A stretch of DNA of 64,000 nucleotides from Roseateles aquatilis (GTDB taxonomy: Bacteria; Pseudomonadota; Gammaproteobacteria; Burkholderiales; Burkholderiaceae_C), in contig NZ_NIOF01000006.1 of NCBI RefSeq assembly GCF_002205645.1, positions 1-64,000 of the forward strand, written 5' to 3'. The position numbers were made by a program, and so were the translations under genes. Position 1 is the first letter of the stretch, and each line of letters begins with the position of its first letter. Under the pieces are notes generated by a model that was not told the DNA's origin, did not search any database, and was given only the letters and a program-made list of their open reading frames with translations. Positions 41,154 to 52,017 of this stretch are shown one piece after another.

Positions 41154-42785
41154 ATGCACCGCACCGCCCATCTGGATACCTTCGCCCGAGACCACCTGCC
41201 ACCGCCGGAGCAATGGCCGACGCTGCTTTTCGAGCTGCCCGAGCTGCAGTTCCCGGAGCGCCTGAATTGCGCCGACGAGCTGCTGGATCGCTGGGTGCGG
41301 GAGGGGCACGGCGCGCATCCCTGCGTGATCGGCGGCGGCGGGAGCGACGGGGGCGCCGAGATCCGCTGGACCTATGCCGAGCTGCAGGCGCAGGCCAACC
41401 GCATCGCCCATGTGCTGGTCGAGGACCTGGGCGTGGTGTCCGGCAACCGCGTGTTGCTGCGCGGCGCCAACACGCCGCAGATGGCGGCCTGCTGGTTCGC
41501 GGTGATGAAGGTCGGCGCGATCGCCGTGGCGACGATGCCGCTGCTGCGCGCCAAGGAGCTGGGGCAGGTCATCGACAAGGCCGAGGTCACGCACGCGCTG
41601 TGCGACGCCGCGCTCGCCGAGGAGCTGGAACGTGCGCGGGCCAGCCACCCGGTGCTGACGCGCGTGTGCCTGTTCCGCAGCCAGGCCGCCGACGGCCTGG
41701 AGGCACGGGCCGAGCGCCGGCCGGCCGTTTTCGAGAACGTCGACACCGCGTCCGACGACTGCGCGCTGATCGCCTTCACCTCGGGCACCACCGGCCAGCC
41801 CAAGGGCACGATGCACTTCCACCGCGACGTGCTCGCGATCTGCCGCTGCTGGCCGCGGCATTGCCTGAAGGCCACCGCCGACGATGTCTTCGTCGGCAGC
41901 CCGCCGCTGGCCTTCACCTTCGGGCTGGGCGGGCTGCTGCTGTTCCCGCTGAGCGTCGGCGCCACGGCCGTGTTGCTGGAGAAGGCGTCCCCGGAGGCGC
42001 TGTTGCCGGCGATCGCGAAGCATCGCGCCACCGTCTGCTTCACCGCGCCGACGTCCTACCGCGCGATGGCGGCGCAGGCCAAGGCGCACGACCTGAGCGC
42101 GCTGCGCAAGTGCGTCAGCGCCGGCGAGGCGCTGCCCGCGGCGACCCGCCAGCTGTGGAAGGACACCACCGGCCTGGAGATGATCGACGGCATCGGCGCG
42201 ACCGAGATGCTGCACATCTTCATCTCGCACACCGAGGCCACCGCCAAGGCCGGCGCGACCGGCGTGCCGGTGCCGGGCTACCGCGCCCGCGTCGTCGACG
42301 ACCAGGGGCGCGAGTTGCCGCGCGGCAGCGTCGGCAAGCTCGCGGTGCAGGGGCCGACCGGCTGCCGTTACCTGGCCGACGAGCGCCAGCTGAAGTACGT
42401 GCAGGACGGCTGGAACCTGACCGGCGACGCCTACCTCGTCGACGCGGACGGCTACTTCGTCTACCAGGCGCGGACCGACGACATGATCATCTCCGGCGGC
42501 TACAACATCGCCGGCCCCGAGGTGGAGTCCGCGTTGCTGGCGCACGCGGCGGTGGCGGAGTGCGCCGTCATCGGCGTGCCCGACGAGGAGCGCGGCCAAC
42601 TGGTCAAGGCCTTCGTCGTGCTCAGGCCGGGCCGGTCCGGCGACGACGCGCTGGTCAAGTCGCTGCAGGACTTCGTCAAGGCGACGATCGCGCCGTACAA
42701 GTACCCCCGTGCGATAGAGTTCCGCGCCAGCCTGCCCAGGACCGAAACCGGCAAGTTGCAGCGCTTCCGCCTGCGTGAGCAGTAA
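41154..42785 (+). CDS. abmG: 2-aminobenzoate (anthranilate)-CoA ligase, benzoate-CoA ligase family
   Basis: A 543-residue AMP-forming ligase that activates anthranilate to its CoA thioester, the entry step linking kynureninase to this pathway. A3 is AFTSGTTGQPKGTMHF, A5 is IDGIGATEMLHIFISH (the GATEMLHIF form is typical of aryl-CoA ligases), then YQARTDDMIISGGYNIAGPEVE and the C-terminal Lys in LPRTETGKLQRFRL. The ATG encoding MHRTAHLDTF is used since AAGGA precedes it; the frame starts 24 codons earlier inside the previous stop. The symbol is by analogy with Azoarcus. Benzoate or salicylate as substrate cannot be excluded. Confidence 0.87.
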   Translation: MHRTAHLDTFARDHLPPPEQWPTLLFELPELQFPERLNCADELLDRWVREGHGAHPCVIGGGGSDGGAEIRWTYAELQAQANRIAHVLVEDLGVVSGNRVLLRGANTPQMAACWFAVMKVGAIAVATMPLLRAKELGQVIDKAEVTHALCDAALAEELERARASHPVLTRVCLFRSQAADGLEARAERRPAVFENVDTASDDCALIAFTSGTTGQPKGTMHFHRDVLAICRCWPRHCLKATADDVFVGSPPLAFTFGLGGLLLFPLSVGATAVLLEKASPEALLPAIAKHRATVCFTAPTSYRAMAAQAKAHDLSALRKCVSAGEALPAATRQLWKDTTGLEMIDGIGATEMLHIFISHTEATAKAGATGVPVPGYRARVVDDQGRELPRGSVGKLAVQGPTGCRYLADERQLKYVQDGWNLTGDAYLVDADGYFVYQARTDDMIISGGYNIAGPEVESALLAHAAVAECAVIGVPDEERGQLVKAFVVLRPGRSGDDALVKSLQDFVKATIAPYKYPRAIEFRASLPRTETGKLQRFRLREQ

Positions 42786-42837
42786 CCGCAGTCTTCCGAC
42801 CGTCCGTTCCTCCGAACCGCTCCCTCAGGAGATGCCG

Positions 42838-44121
42838 ATGAAGATGCCGCCGCAGTCGATGCCGATGTCCGCCTGGAATGCCCTGCCGACGTCGAGACCC
42901 CCGCAGAAGTCGCAGTCGCAGTCGCAGTCGCGATCGAAGTCCTGGTGGCGGTCGCGGTCCCTGGCCTGGCTGCTCGCCGTCGTCGGCGTGGGCGCGATGC
43001 CTACCGCGCAGGCCGCCGACAAGCTCAAGGTCGGCATGCTGAGCACGTTGTCCGGCGCGGGCGCCGGCCTGGGGGTGGACATCCGCGACGGCTTCGCGCT
43101 CGCGGTCAAGCAGGGCGGCGGCAAGCTCGGCGGCTTGCCGGTGGACGTCGTCACCGCCGACGACCAGCAGAACCCCGAGGTCGCCAGGCAGACCGCGGAG
43201 CGGCTGCTCAAGCGCGACAAGGTCGACGTCATGACCGGCATCGTGTTCTCCAACGTGATGCTGGCCGTCGGGCCCAGTGTCTTCGCGGCGCAGGTGCCGT
43301 ACGTCAGCGCCAATGCCGGCCCGTCGCAGTACGCGGGGGAGCAGTGCAATCCGTATTTCTTCAACGTCGCCTGGCAGAACGACAACCTGCACGAGGCGAT
43401 CGGCAAGACGGTGATGGACAAGGGCTTCAAGAAGGTCGTCGTGCTGGCGCCCAACTACCCGGCCGGCAAGGACGCGGTGGCGGGCTTCCGCCGTTATTAC
43501 AAGGGTGTCGTCGCCGACGAGATCTACACCAAGCTCGGCCAGCTCGACTACGCCGCGGAGTTGGCTCAGGCGCGCGCGGCCAAGCCCGACGCGATGTACA
43601 TCTTCCTGCCGGGCGGCATGGGCATCAACTTCATCAAGCAGTTCGTCGGTGCCGGCCTGTCCAAGGACATCACGCTGTTCGGGCCGGGCTTCTCGGCCGA
43701 CGAGGACGTGATCAAGGCGGTCGGCGAGCCGATGCTGGGCATGTTCAACAGCTCGCACTGGGCGCACGACCTGGACAACCCGGCCAACAAGCGATTCGTC
43801 GCCGACTTCGTCAAGGAGTACGGCCGGCTGCCCTCGCTGTACGCGAGCCAGGGCTACGACGCGGCGCTGCTGATCGGCGCGGCGGTGCGCGACGTGAAGG
43901 GCCGCGTCGAGGACAAGCCGGCGTTGCTGAAGGCGCTGAAGGCGGCCAGGTTCGAGTCCGTGCGCGGCCCGTTCCGCTTCAACAACAACCAGTACCCGGT
44001 CCAGGACTACTACCTGCGCGTCATCACCAAGGACGGCCAGGGTCGCGTCACCAACCGGACGCTGGGCACGATCTTCACGCAGCACGCGGACGCCTATGCG
44101 CCGCAGTGCAAGATGAAGTGA
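42838..44121 (+). CDS. Branched-chain-type ABC transporter substrate-binding protein
   Basis: A 427-residue periplasmic binding protein of the LivK/aromatic-acid type (Peripla_BP_6). A long n-region with a small TCGCAG repeat (42910-42927, encoding a Ser-Gln run) precedes the hydrophobic core SLAWLLAVVGVGAMPTAQA and cleavage before ADKLKVGMLSTLSGAGAGLG. Two Rossmann-like lobes follow. Cys in QYAGEQCNPYFFN and near the end may form a disulfide. I use the ATG with AGGAG six bases ahead; two other in-frame ATGs lie within 12 bases. It heads an importer probably for anthranilate or related aromatics. Confidence 0.85.
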   Translation: MKMPPQSMPMSAWNALPTSRPPQKSQSQSQSRSKSWWRSRSLAWLLAVVGVGAMPTAQAADKLKVGMLSTLSGAGAGLGVDIRDGFALAVKQGGGKLGGLPVDVVTADDQQNPEVARQTAERLLKRDKVDVMTGIVFSNVMLAVGPSVFAAQVPYVSANAGPSQYAGEQCNPYFFNVAWQNDNLHEAIGKTVMDKGFKKVVVLAPNYPAGKDAVAGFRRYYKGVVADEIYTKLGQLDYAAELAQARAAKPDAMYIFLPGGMGINFIKQFVGAGLSKDITLFGPGFSADEDVIKAVGEPMLGMFNSSHWAHDLDNPANKRFVADFVKEYGRLPSLYASQGYDAALLIGAAVRDVKGRVEDKPALLKALKAARFESVRGPFRFNNNQYPVQDYYLRVITKDGQGRVTNRTLGTIFTQHADAYAPQCKMK

Positions 44122-44137
44122 CGCCGGAAGCGCCGTC

Positions 44138-45058
44138 GTGGACCTGATCCTGATCGCCGAGCAGGCCCTCAACGGCCTGCAGTTCGGGCTGATGCTGTTC
44201 CTGCTGGCGGCCGGCCTGACGCTGGTGTTCGGCATCATGGACATGATCAACCTCGCGCACGGCTCGCTGTACATGGTCGGCGCCTACCTCGCGGCGGCGG
44301 CGATGGCGGCGGGCGCGTCGTTCATGGTGGCGGTGATCGCGGCCGTCGCGGGCACGGCGCTGCTGGGCATGGCGCTGGAGGTGACGTTGCTGCGGCGCCT
44401 GTACCAGCGCGATCACCTCAGCCAGGTGCTGGCGACCTTCGCGCTGATCCTGATGCTCAACGAGAGCGTGCGCATGATCTGGGGCGAGCAGCCCTTGATG
44501 CTGGGCACGCCGGCCGCGCTGTCCGGTCCGGTGGAGCTGTTGCCGGGGCTGATGTATCCGGCCTATCGGCTGCTGATCATCGGCGTGGGCCTGGCGGTGG
44601 CGGTGCTGCTGTACCTGCTGGTGACGCGCACGCGCTGGGGCATGTGGGTGCGCGCGGGCGCGTCCAACCGCGCGATGGCCTCGGCGATGGGCGTGCCGGC
44701 GGATCGCCTGTTCACCGCCGTCTTCGGTTTCGGCGCGGCCTTGTGCGCGCTGGCCGGATCGCTGCTGGGGCCGCTGCTGGCGGTGCAGGTCGGCATGGGG
44801 GAGAGCATCCTGATCCTGGCCTTCGTCGTGATCGTCATCGGCGGCATCGGCTCGATCCGCGGCGCGCTGGTCGGGGCGCTGCTGGTGGGGCTGGTGGACA
44901 CCGGCTCGCGGACCTTGCTGCCGGCGCTGCTGCGCCGGCTGGCGTCGCCGGAGGTGGCGTCCAGCCTGGGGCCGGCGCTGGCGTCCATCCTGATCTACGT
45001 GCTGATGGCGGCGGTGCTGTTCTGGAAGCCGCGCGGTCTTTTCCCGGCGCGAGGCTGA
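44138..45058 (+). CDS. LivH-type ABC permease
   Basis: A 306-residue inner-membrane permease starting at GTG, with about eight hydrophobic helices and the family stretches AAGLTLVFGIMDMINLAHGSLYMVGAY and VRAGASNRAMASAMGVPADRLFTAVFGFGAALCALAG (EAA-like loop), and FVVIVIGGIGSIRGALVGALLVG. It is 16 bases after the binding-protein gene and pairs with the LivM-type permease. Confidence 0.9.
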   Translation: MDLILIAEQALNGLQFGLMLFLLAAGLTLVFGIMDMINLAHGSLYMVGAYLAAAAMAAGASFMVAVIAAVAGTALLGMALEVTLLRRLYQRDHLSQVLATFALILMLNESVRMIWGEQPLMLGTPAALSGPVELLPGLMYPAYRLLIIGVGLAVAVLLYLLVTRTRWGMWVRAGASNRAMASAMGVPADRLFTAVFGFGAALCALAGSLLGPLLAVQVGMGESILILAFVVIVIGGIGSIRGALVGALLVGLVDTGSRTLLPALLRRLASPEVASSLGPALASILIYVLMAAVLFWKPRGLFPARG

Positions 45059-45065
45059 GACGCGA

Positions 45066-46124
45066 ATGACCGCCCATCACACCTTGCTGCATCACCGTGC
45101 CGGAGGCCCGTGGGCCTGGGCGCTGCTGGCGGCGCTCGCGGCGCTGCCGCCGCTGCTGCAGGCGTCGGGGCTGGAGTTCTACACGGTCGTCGCGACGCGT
45201 GTGCTGATCTTCGCGATGGCGGCGGCCAGCCTCAACCTGATCCTGGGTTTCGGCGGCCTGGTGAGCTTCGGGCACGCGGCCTACGTCGGACTGGGCGGGT
45301 ACACCGTCGGCGTGCTGATGGACGCGGGCGTCGCGTCCGCCTGGATCGCGTGGCCGGCGGCGATGGCGGTGTCCGGCCTCGCGGCGGCGGCGATCGGCGC
45401 CGTGTGCCTGCGCACGCGCGGCGTCTACTTCATCATGATCACGCTGGCCTTCGCGCAGATGTTCTATTACCTCGCCGTGTCGCTGAAGGCCTATGGCGGG
45501 GACGACGGCCTGGCGCTGCCGGCGCGCTCGACGCTGCCGGTGAACCTCGCCGACGACGCTTCGTTCTACTGGGTGGTGCTGGCGTTGTTCGCGCTCGTCT
45601 TCGGCGCGCTGCGGGTGTTGGTCAACTCGCCGCTGGGCTGGTTGCTGCAGGCGGCCAAGGACAACGAGACCCGCGTCGCCGCCACCGGCGGCCGCGTCTT
45701 CGCGGTGCAGTGGTCGGCCTTCATCGTCGCCGGCGCGATCGCGGGACTGGCCGGCGCGCTGCTGGCCAATCTCAACGGCATGGTGTCGCCGCACCTGATG
45801 CACTGGTCGCAGTCGGGGCAATTGATGGTGATGGTCATCATCGGCGGCGCGGGCGCGCCGTGGGGCGGCCCGATCGGCGCGCTGGTGTTCCTGCTGCTGG
45901 AGGAAGTGCTGTCGGGCGTGACGCTGCATTGGCAGTTCGCGCTCGGCGCGATCCTGCTGCTGGTGGTGCTGTTCGCGCCGCGCGGGCTGGTGGGACTTGT
46001 CGATCGTTTCGCGCCGGTCGGGCGTGGCGGCCGTCGTGGTCGACAGGCCCAGGAGGACCGTGGTGGCCGCCATGGCGGCCGGATGCGTCCGGGTCGCGAG
46101 GGTCGGGAGGGCGGCCATGGTTGA
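45066..46124 (+). CDS. LivM-type ABC permease with Arg/Gly-rich tail
   Basis: A 352-residue permease with about nine hydrophobic segments. Family marks are AAASLNLILGFGGLVSFGHAAYVGLGGYTVG, AAKDNETRVAATGG and MVMVIIGGAGAPWGGPIGALVFLLLEEVLS. Relatives end soon after FAPRGLVGLVDRF; here about 35 more residues follow (GRGGRRGRQAQEDRGGRHGGRMRPGREGREGGHG), highly basic and low in complexity. The tail overlaps the ATPase start by eight bases. Confidence 0.88.
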   Translation: MTAHHTLLHHRAGGPWAWALLAALAALPPLLQASGLEFYTVVATRVLIFAMAAASLNLILGFGGLVSFGHAAYVGLGGYTVGVLMDAGVASAWIAWPAAMAVSGLAAAAIGAVCLRTRGVYFIMITLAFAQMFYYLAVSLKAYGGDDGLALPARSTLPVNLADDASFYWVVLALFALVFGALRVLVNSPLGWLLQAAKDNETRVAATGGRVFAVQWSAFIVAGAIAGLAGALLANLNGMVSPHLMHWSQSGQLMVMVIIGGAGAPWGGPIGALVFLLLEEVLSGVTLHWQFALGAILLLVVLFAPRGLVGLVDRFAPVGRGGRRGRQAQEDRGGRHGGRMRPGREGREGGHG

Positions 46125-46934
46125 GCCGTCGCTGTCGTCGCGGGCGCCACTGATGCCGCTGATGCCGCCGTCGTCGTTGCCCGGGCTGTCGCTGCTGCAG
46201 GTGCACCGGCTGGTGAAGCGCTTCGGCGCGCTGACCGCGACGGACGAAGCCAGCTTCGACGTGCGCGCCGGCGAGACGCATGCGCTGATCGGCCCCAACG
46301 GCGCCGGCAAAACGACACTGATCCATCAGATCTCGGGGATGCTGGCGCCGGACGAGGGCGGCCTGTTCTTCGACGGCGAGGACGTGACCGCGCTGCCAAT
46401 GCCGCGGCGCGTGCGCGAGGGCCTGGTGCGATCGTTCCAGATCACCAGCATCTACCGCCGCTTCACCGTGCTGGACAACCTGGTGCTGGCGGTGCTGGCG
46501 CGACGGCCGGGCGCGCCGTCGTGGTGGCGCCGGGCGCGTGCCGATGCCGCCGCCTACGCGGACGCGGAGGCGATGCTGGCGCTGGTCGGCATGAGCGCGA
46601 TGGCGGATCGCGTCGCGGGTGACCTGGCGCATGGCGAGCAACGCCAGCTGGAGCTGGGCCTGGCGCTGGCGGCGCGGCCAAGGTTGTTGTTGCTCGACGA
46701 GCCGATGGCCGGCATGGGGCCGGACGAATCCGCGCGCATGGTCGAGCTGCTGCGGGCGCTGAAGGCGCAACACCTGACCCTGCTGCTGGTGGAGCACGAC
46801 ATGGACGCGGTCTTCCAACTGGCGGACCGGGTGTCGGTGCTGGTCAACGGACGGGTCATTGCGACCGGCACCCCGGACGAGGTGCGGGCGGACGCGGCCG
46901 TGCGGCGCGCCTACCTGGGCGACGAGGCAGGGAC

Positions 46935-46938
<4 letters not shown>
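46117..46938 (+). CDS. LivG-type ABC ATPase
   Basis: A 273-residue nucleotide-binding subunit. Walker A GPNGAGKTTL, Q-loop at VRSFQITSIYRRFTVLDNL, signature DLAHGEQRQLELGLAL (LivG variant), Walker B RLLLLDEPMAGMG and switch His in LLLVEHDMD. I choose the ATG encoding MVEPSLSSRAP because GGGAGGG is five bases ahead and the ABC domain begins about 25 residues in. It overlaps the LivM-type gene by eight bases and the next ATPase gene by four. Confidence 0.9.
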
Positions 46939-47648
<710 letters not shown>

Positions 47649-47681
47649 GATGAGCGACATTTCTGCCAGGAGTGCGACGAC

Positions 47682-48116
47682 ATGAACGCTGCCTTCGAAC
47701 GCGAGACGCTGGTCCGCTTCGGCCACTGCGATCCCGCCGGCATCGTCTTCTTTCCGCGGTACTACGAGCTGCTGAACGCCTTCGTCGAGGACTGGTTCAA
47801 CGAGGGGCTCGACGTTTCGTACGCGGCGTTGCTGGGGCCGCGCCGCGTCGGGTTGCCGACGGTGCAGCTGCAGACCAGCTTCGAGCGCATCAGCCGCCTG
47901 GGCGACCGGTTGACGCAGCGGTTGTGGATCGAGCGCGTCGGCCGCAGCTCGGTCACGCTGCGGGTCGCCTTCGACGGTCCCGACGGCACGCGCGTGAGCT
48001 TCGGCCAGGTGCTGGTGTGCACCTCGCTGGACACGCACCTGGCGCAAGCCTTTCCCGAGGACGTCCGCGCCGCGCTGGTGCGGGCCGTCCAGCAACAACG
48101 ATCGTCCGAGCAGTAG
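47682..48116 (+). CDS. Acyl-CoA thioesterase, 4-hydroxybenzoyl-CoA thioesterase type
   Basis: A 144-residue hot-dog-fold protein. RFGHCDPAGIVFFPRYYELLNAFVEDWF is the 4HBT signature with the catalytic Asp in HCDPAG. In Azoarcus 2-aminobenzoyl-CoA clusters a thioesterase accompanies the ligase, presumably to recover CoA from dead-end thioesters. GGAG lies ahead of the ATG; it follows the ABC genes by 33 bases. Confidence 0.87.
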   Translation: MNAAFERETLVRFGHCDPAGIVFFPRYYELLNAFVEDWFNEGLDVSYAALLGPRRVGLPTVQLQTSFERISRLGDRLTQRLWIERVGRSSVTLRVAFDGPDGTRVSFGQVLVCTSLDTHLAQAFPEDVRAALVRAVQQQRSSEQ

Positions 48117-48128
48117 AGGAGTATGACG

Positions 48129-48590
<462 letters not shown>

Positions 48591-48683
48591 GACTAGGATG
48601 GCCCCATGACGACGCGTGCCGGCGCCCCCGCGGGCCCGGCGCGCGATCCACCGACGCACAGAGAGACGACAGAGAGAGACACC

Positions 48684-49877
48684 ATGAGCCACGCTTCCAA
48701 GGCCGCCAAGGCCGCTTTCCACTGGGACGATCCGCTGCTGCTGGACCAACAGCTGACCGACGACGAACGGGCCGTGCGCGACGCCGCGCGGGCCTATTGC
48801 CAGGACCGCCTGGCGCCGCGCGTGCTGGAGGCCTTCCGGCATGAACAGACCGACGTGGCCATCTTCCGCGAGATGGGCGAGCTGGGGCTGCTCGGTCCGA
48901 CCATCCCGGAGGAATACGGCGGCGCCGGCCTCAACTACGTCTGCTACGGACTGGTCGCCCGCGAGGTGGAGCGCGTCGACAGCGGGTATCGCTCGATGAT
49001 GAGCGTGCAGAGCTCGCTGGTGATGGTGCCGATCAACGAATTCGGCAACGAGGCGACCAAGCGCAAGTACCTGCCCAAGCTGGCCAGCGGCGAGTGGATC
49101 GGCTGCTTCGGCCTGACCGAGCCCGACCACGGCTCCGACCCCGGCTCGATGGTGACGCGGGCGCGCAAGGTCGACGGCGGCTATGCGTTGACCGGCAGCA
49201 AGATGTGGATCACCAACAGCCCGATTGCCGATGTCTTCGTCGTCTGGGCCAAGGACGACGGCGGCCAGATCCGCGGCTTCGTGCTGGAGAAGGGCTGGAA
49301 GGGCCTGAGCGCGCCGGCGATCCATGGCAAGGTGGGGCTGCGCGCGTCCATCACCGGCGAGATCGTCATGGACGAGGTCTTCTGCCCCGAGGAGAACGCC
49401 TTCCCCGACGTGCGCGGCCTGAAGGGCCCGTTCACGTGCCTGAACAGCGCCCGCTACGGCATCGCCTGGGGGGCGCTGGGCGCGGCCGAATTCTGCTGGC
49501 ACACCGCGCGCCAGTACACGATGGACCGCAAGCAATTCGGCAAGCCGCTGGCGGCCAACCAGCTGGTACAGAAGAAGCTGGCCGACATGCAGACCGAGAT
49601 CGTGCTGGGCCTGCAAGGCTGCCTGCGCCTGGGCCGCATGAAGGACGAGGGCACGGCGGCGGTGGAGATCACCTCGATCATGAAGCGCAACAGCTGCGGC
49701 AAGTCGCTGGACATCGCGCGCACCGCGCGGGACATGCTGGGCGGCAACGGCATCAGCGACGAGTTCGGCATCGCGCGCCATCTGGTCAACCTGGAGGTGG
49801 TCAACACCTACGAGGGCACGCATGACATCCATGCGCTGATCCTGGGACGGGCGCAGACGGGGATCGCGGCGTTTTGA
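48684..49877 (+). CDS. gcdH: Glutaryl-CoA dehydrogenase
   Basis: A 397-residue acyl-CoA dehydrogenase of the glutaryl-CoA type, which oxidises and decarboxylates glutaryl-CoA to crotonyl-CoA. Marks are [81 protein letters not shown], and [25 protein letters not shown] with the catalytic Glu. The ATG encoding [10 protein letters not shown] is chosen from homologue length. It ends the anthranilate-CoA operon and would channel the C7 ring-derived dicarboxylyl-CoA into central metabolism. Confidence 0.92.
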   Translation: MSHASKAAKAAFHWDDPLLLDQQLTDDERAVRDAARAYCQDRLAPRVLEAFRHEQTDVAIFREMGELGLLGPTIPEEYGGAGLNYVCYGLVAREVERVDSGYRSMMSVQSSLVMVPINEFGNEATKRKYLPKLASGEWIGCFGLTEPDHGSDPGSMVTRARKVDGGYALTGSKMWITNSPIADVFVVWAKDDGGQIRGFVLEKGWKGLSAPAIHGKVGLRASITGEIVMDEVFCPEENAFPDVRGLKGPFTCLNSARYGIAWGALGAAEFCWHTARQYTMDRKQFGKPLAANQLVQKKLADMQTEIVLGLQGCLRLGRMKDEGTAAVEITSIMKRNSCGKSLDIARTARDMLGGNGISDEFGIARHLVNLEVVNTYEGTHDIHALILGRAQTGIAAF

Positions 49878-49983
49878 CGGGGGAGGGCGCCCATGGGGCC
49901 CAACCGCGATGTCATCTTCAGAGCCGCGAACGAGGCACTCGAACGATCGTTGTCGAAAGGCCGGCCTGAGGTTGGAGGGGATG

Positions 49984-50005
49984 CAACGGGGCCATGGCCC
50001 CGTTG
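49984..50005. terminator. Perfect 22-base palindrome after gcdH
   Basis: The half-arm CAACGGGGCCA is followed at once by its exact reverse complement. It lies 107 bases after the gcdH stop. As RNA it forms a G+C-rich hairpin without a U-run, so it may end the long operon; as DNA it could be an operator. Confidence 0.5.
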
Positions 50006-50055
50006 TCCTGAACGCGACAACCTGGATCGAGGTCCAAGCGCACGATTCGCGACGA

Positions 50056-50076
50056 CCGGGCCGCTCGACGGCCCGG
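50056..50076 (+). other. Leader hairpin before the class II aldolase gene
   Basis: CCGGGCCG and CGGCCCGG enclose CTCGA, five bases before the AGGAG ribosome-binding site of the gene at 50096. It could mask or position that site. Confidence 0.4.
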
Positions 50077-50095
50077 CGCGACAGGAGACGCTCGC

Positions 50096-50866
50096 ATGGA
50101 CATCACCGCTCAGATTCCCTCTCTCAAAGGCCACGTCAGCGAGGCCGAGTGGCAACTCCGCGTGGACCTGGCCGCCTGCTACCGGCTGGTGGCGCGTTAC
50201 GGCTGGAGCGACCTGATCTTCACCCACATCAGCGCGCGATTGCCCGGCGACAGCCACGAGTTCCTGATCAATCCCTATGGGTTGATGTTCGACGAGATCA
50301 CCGCGTCCAGCCTGATCAAGGTCGACGCGCAGGGCAACAAGCTGCAGGACACGCCGTTCCCGGTCAACCAGGCCGGTTTCATCATCCATTCGGCGATCCA
50401 CGCGGCGCGGCCGGACGTGGGTTGCGTGCTGCACACGCATACGCGGGCGGGCGTCGCGGTGTCGGCGCAGAAGGGCGGGGTGCTGCCGATCTCGCAGCAG
50501 TCGACCTTCGTGCTGGCGTCGCTGGCGTACCACGACTACGAGGGCGTCGCGATCCGTCCCGACGAGCAGCCTCGGCTGCAGAACGACCTGGGCGACAAGG
50601 TCTTCTATTGCCTGCGCAACCATGGGTTGCTGACCGTCGGCAAGACCATCGCCGATGCCTTCCTGGCCATGTACACCTTCGAGAGCGCCTGCCAGATCCA
50701 GATCGCCGCGCAGGCGGGCGGGGCCGAGCTGACGCCCGTCGACGACGCCATCATCCGGGGCACCGCGGAATCGATGCGCGTGCAGACCGGGGGGCTGGGA
50801 GGCGCCTTCGTGTGGCCGGCGCTGTTGCGGCAGGCGCGGCGGCAGTGTCCGGGCTTCGACGCCTGA
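50096..50866 (+). CDS. Class II aldolase/adducin-family protein
   Basis: A 256-residue zinc-fold protein. WSDLIFTHISARLPG, CVLHTHTRAGVAVSA (metal His pair) and CLRNHGLLTVGKTIADAFLAMYTFE are the family signatures, and the third His lies in LRNHG. Relatives include fuculose-phosphate aldolase and many uncharacterised members. A 218-base gap with two hairpins separates it from gcdH, so it may be its own unit. Link to the anthranilate pathway is possible but not shown by sequence. Confidence 0.87.
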   Translation: MDITAQIPSLKGHVSEAEWQLRVDLAACYRLVARYGWSDLIFTHISARLPGDSHEFLINPYGLMFDEITASSLIKVDAQGNKLQDTPFPVNQAGFIIHSAIHAARPDVGCVLHTHTRAGVAVSAQKGGVLPISQQSTFVLASLAYHDYEGVAIRPDEQPRLQNDLGDKVFYCLRNHGLLTVGKTIADAFLAMYTFESACQIQIAAQAGGAELTPVDDAIIRGTAESMRVQTGGLGGAFVWPALLRQARRQCPGFDA

Positions 50867-51027
50867 ACTGGCCGGCGCGCGGCGGGCAAGCGGCGCGCCC
50901 GGTACACGCGGGAACGGCCGCGCGATGCCCCGTTTTCCCGGGGTAGATGCGCGGGCATGCCTCCCTCATCATCCGGCGACCCGATCTGCGTCGGGCGGCT
51001 TCCGGCGCCCTGCCGGGGAGATGAACG

Positions 51028-51972
51028 ATGGATGCGGACAAGCCCCACTGCCGATTGATGGTCGTCCTGCCGGTGGGCCCCGACAACGACGGGGCGGAAA
51101 CGATCCAGAGCCTCTTCACCTACTGCACGTCGTCGCTGATCGTGCTGGCGGTGGACGACAGCAAGCTGCTCGAGACCCGGCATTTCCTGGAGACCTGCGA
51201 CCCGCGCGTGATCCGGCTGCCCTCGGCGGGGTATCCCGGCATCCGCGGCGGGTTGCTGTGCAGCCTGGCGCGGGCGTATCAGTACGCGCTCGCGCACTAC
51301 GACTTCGACGTGCTGCTGCGCATCGACACCGATGCGTTGATCACCGGTCCGGCGCCGGAGGAAGACGCGCTCGCGCTCTTCGCCGGCAAGCCCAAGGCGG
51401 GCATGCTCGGTCCGTACCGGGTGGGCTACGACGGCGGCAGGCGGGATTTCGGGGTCGTGGCCGACATGCTCCGGCACGAGACCGGCTGGCATGGGCTGCG
51501 CCGCTTCTCCCGGCGGCGTCGGCTGAAGGCCTGGCTGAGCGCCGCGAGCGCGCTCGGCTACGAGCCCGGCGAGCACATCCTGGGCGCGGCGATCTATCTG
51601 CGGGTGGAGGCGCTGCGGGCGATGCACGCCGCCGGCGATCTGAACGTCGACGAGTTCCATGACAGCGGCCTCAGCGAGGACCACATCTTCAGCCTGCTGA
51701 CGGTGCGGCACGGCTACATGCTGGAGGACTTCGTCACCGGCGACCTGCCGATGGGCGTGCGGTGGCGCGGATTGCCGGACTCGCCGCGCAACCTGCTGGC
51801 GCGTGGCAAGAAGATCGTCCACTCGATCAAGTTCTACGAGTCGATGAAGGAGCCCGAGATCCGCGCGTTCTTCGCGCAGGAGCGGGCGAAACACGCGGCC
51901 TCGTCGATCCTTAACCTCCAGGAACGAAAGAATGATCCGGACCGACATTCCGGACGATGGTCTCGCGCCTAG
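51028..51972 (+). CDS. GT-A-like glycosyltransferase-type protein, function unknown
   Basis: A 314-residue cytosolic protein. The first 110 residues read as a nucleotide-sugar-binding alpha/beta domain, ending in LLRIDTDALI with a D-x-D motif typical of GT-A transferases. LGAAIYLRVEALRAMH and DSGLSEDHIFSLLTVRHGYMLEDF could be acceptor-side elements. No signal peptide or membrane helix. A GGGGAG site precedes the ATG. It stands between the aldolase and Bug genes without other sugar genes, so the substrate is unknown. Confidence 0.65.
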   Translation: MDADKPHCRLMVVLPVGPDNDGAETIQSLFTYCTSSLIVLAVDDSKLLETRHFLETCDPRVIRLPSAGYPGIRGGLLCSLARAYQYALAHYDFDVLLRIDTDALITGPAPEEDALALFAGKPKAGMLGPYRVGYDGGRRDFGVVADMLRHETGWHGLRRFSRRRRLKAWLSAASALGYEPGEHILGAAIYLRVEALRAMHAAGDLNVDEFHDSGLSEDHIFSLLTVRHGYMLEDFVTGDLPMGVRWRGLPDSPRNLLARGKKIVHSIKFYESMKEPEIRAFFAQERAKHAASSILNLQERKNDPDRHSGRWSRA

Positions 51973-52017
51973 CATCCGGCGACCCCGGCGAACGATCGGG
52001 GCTTCACTGGAGACAAG

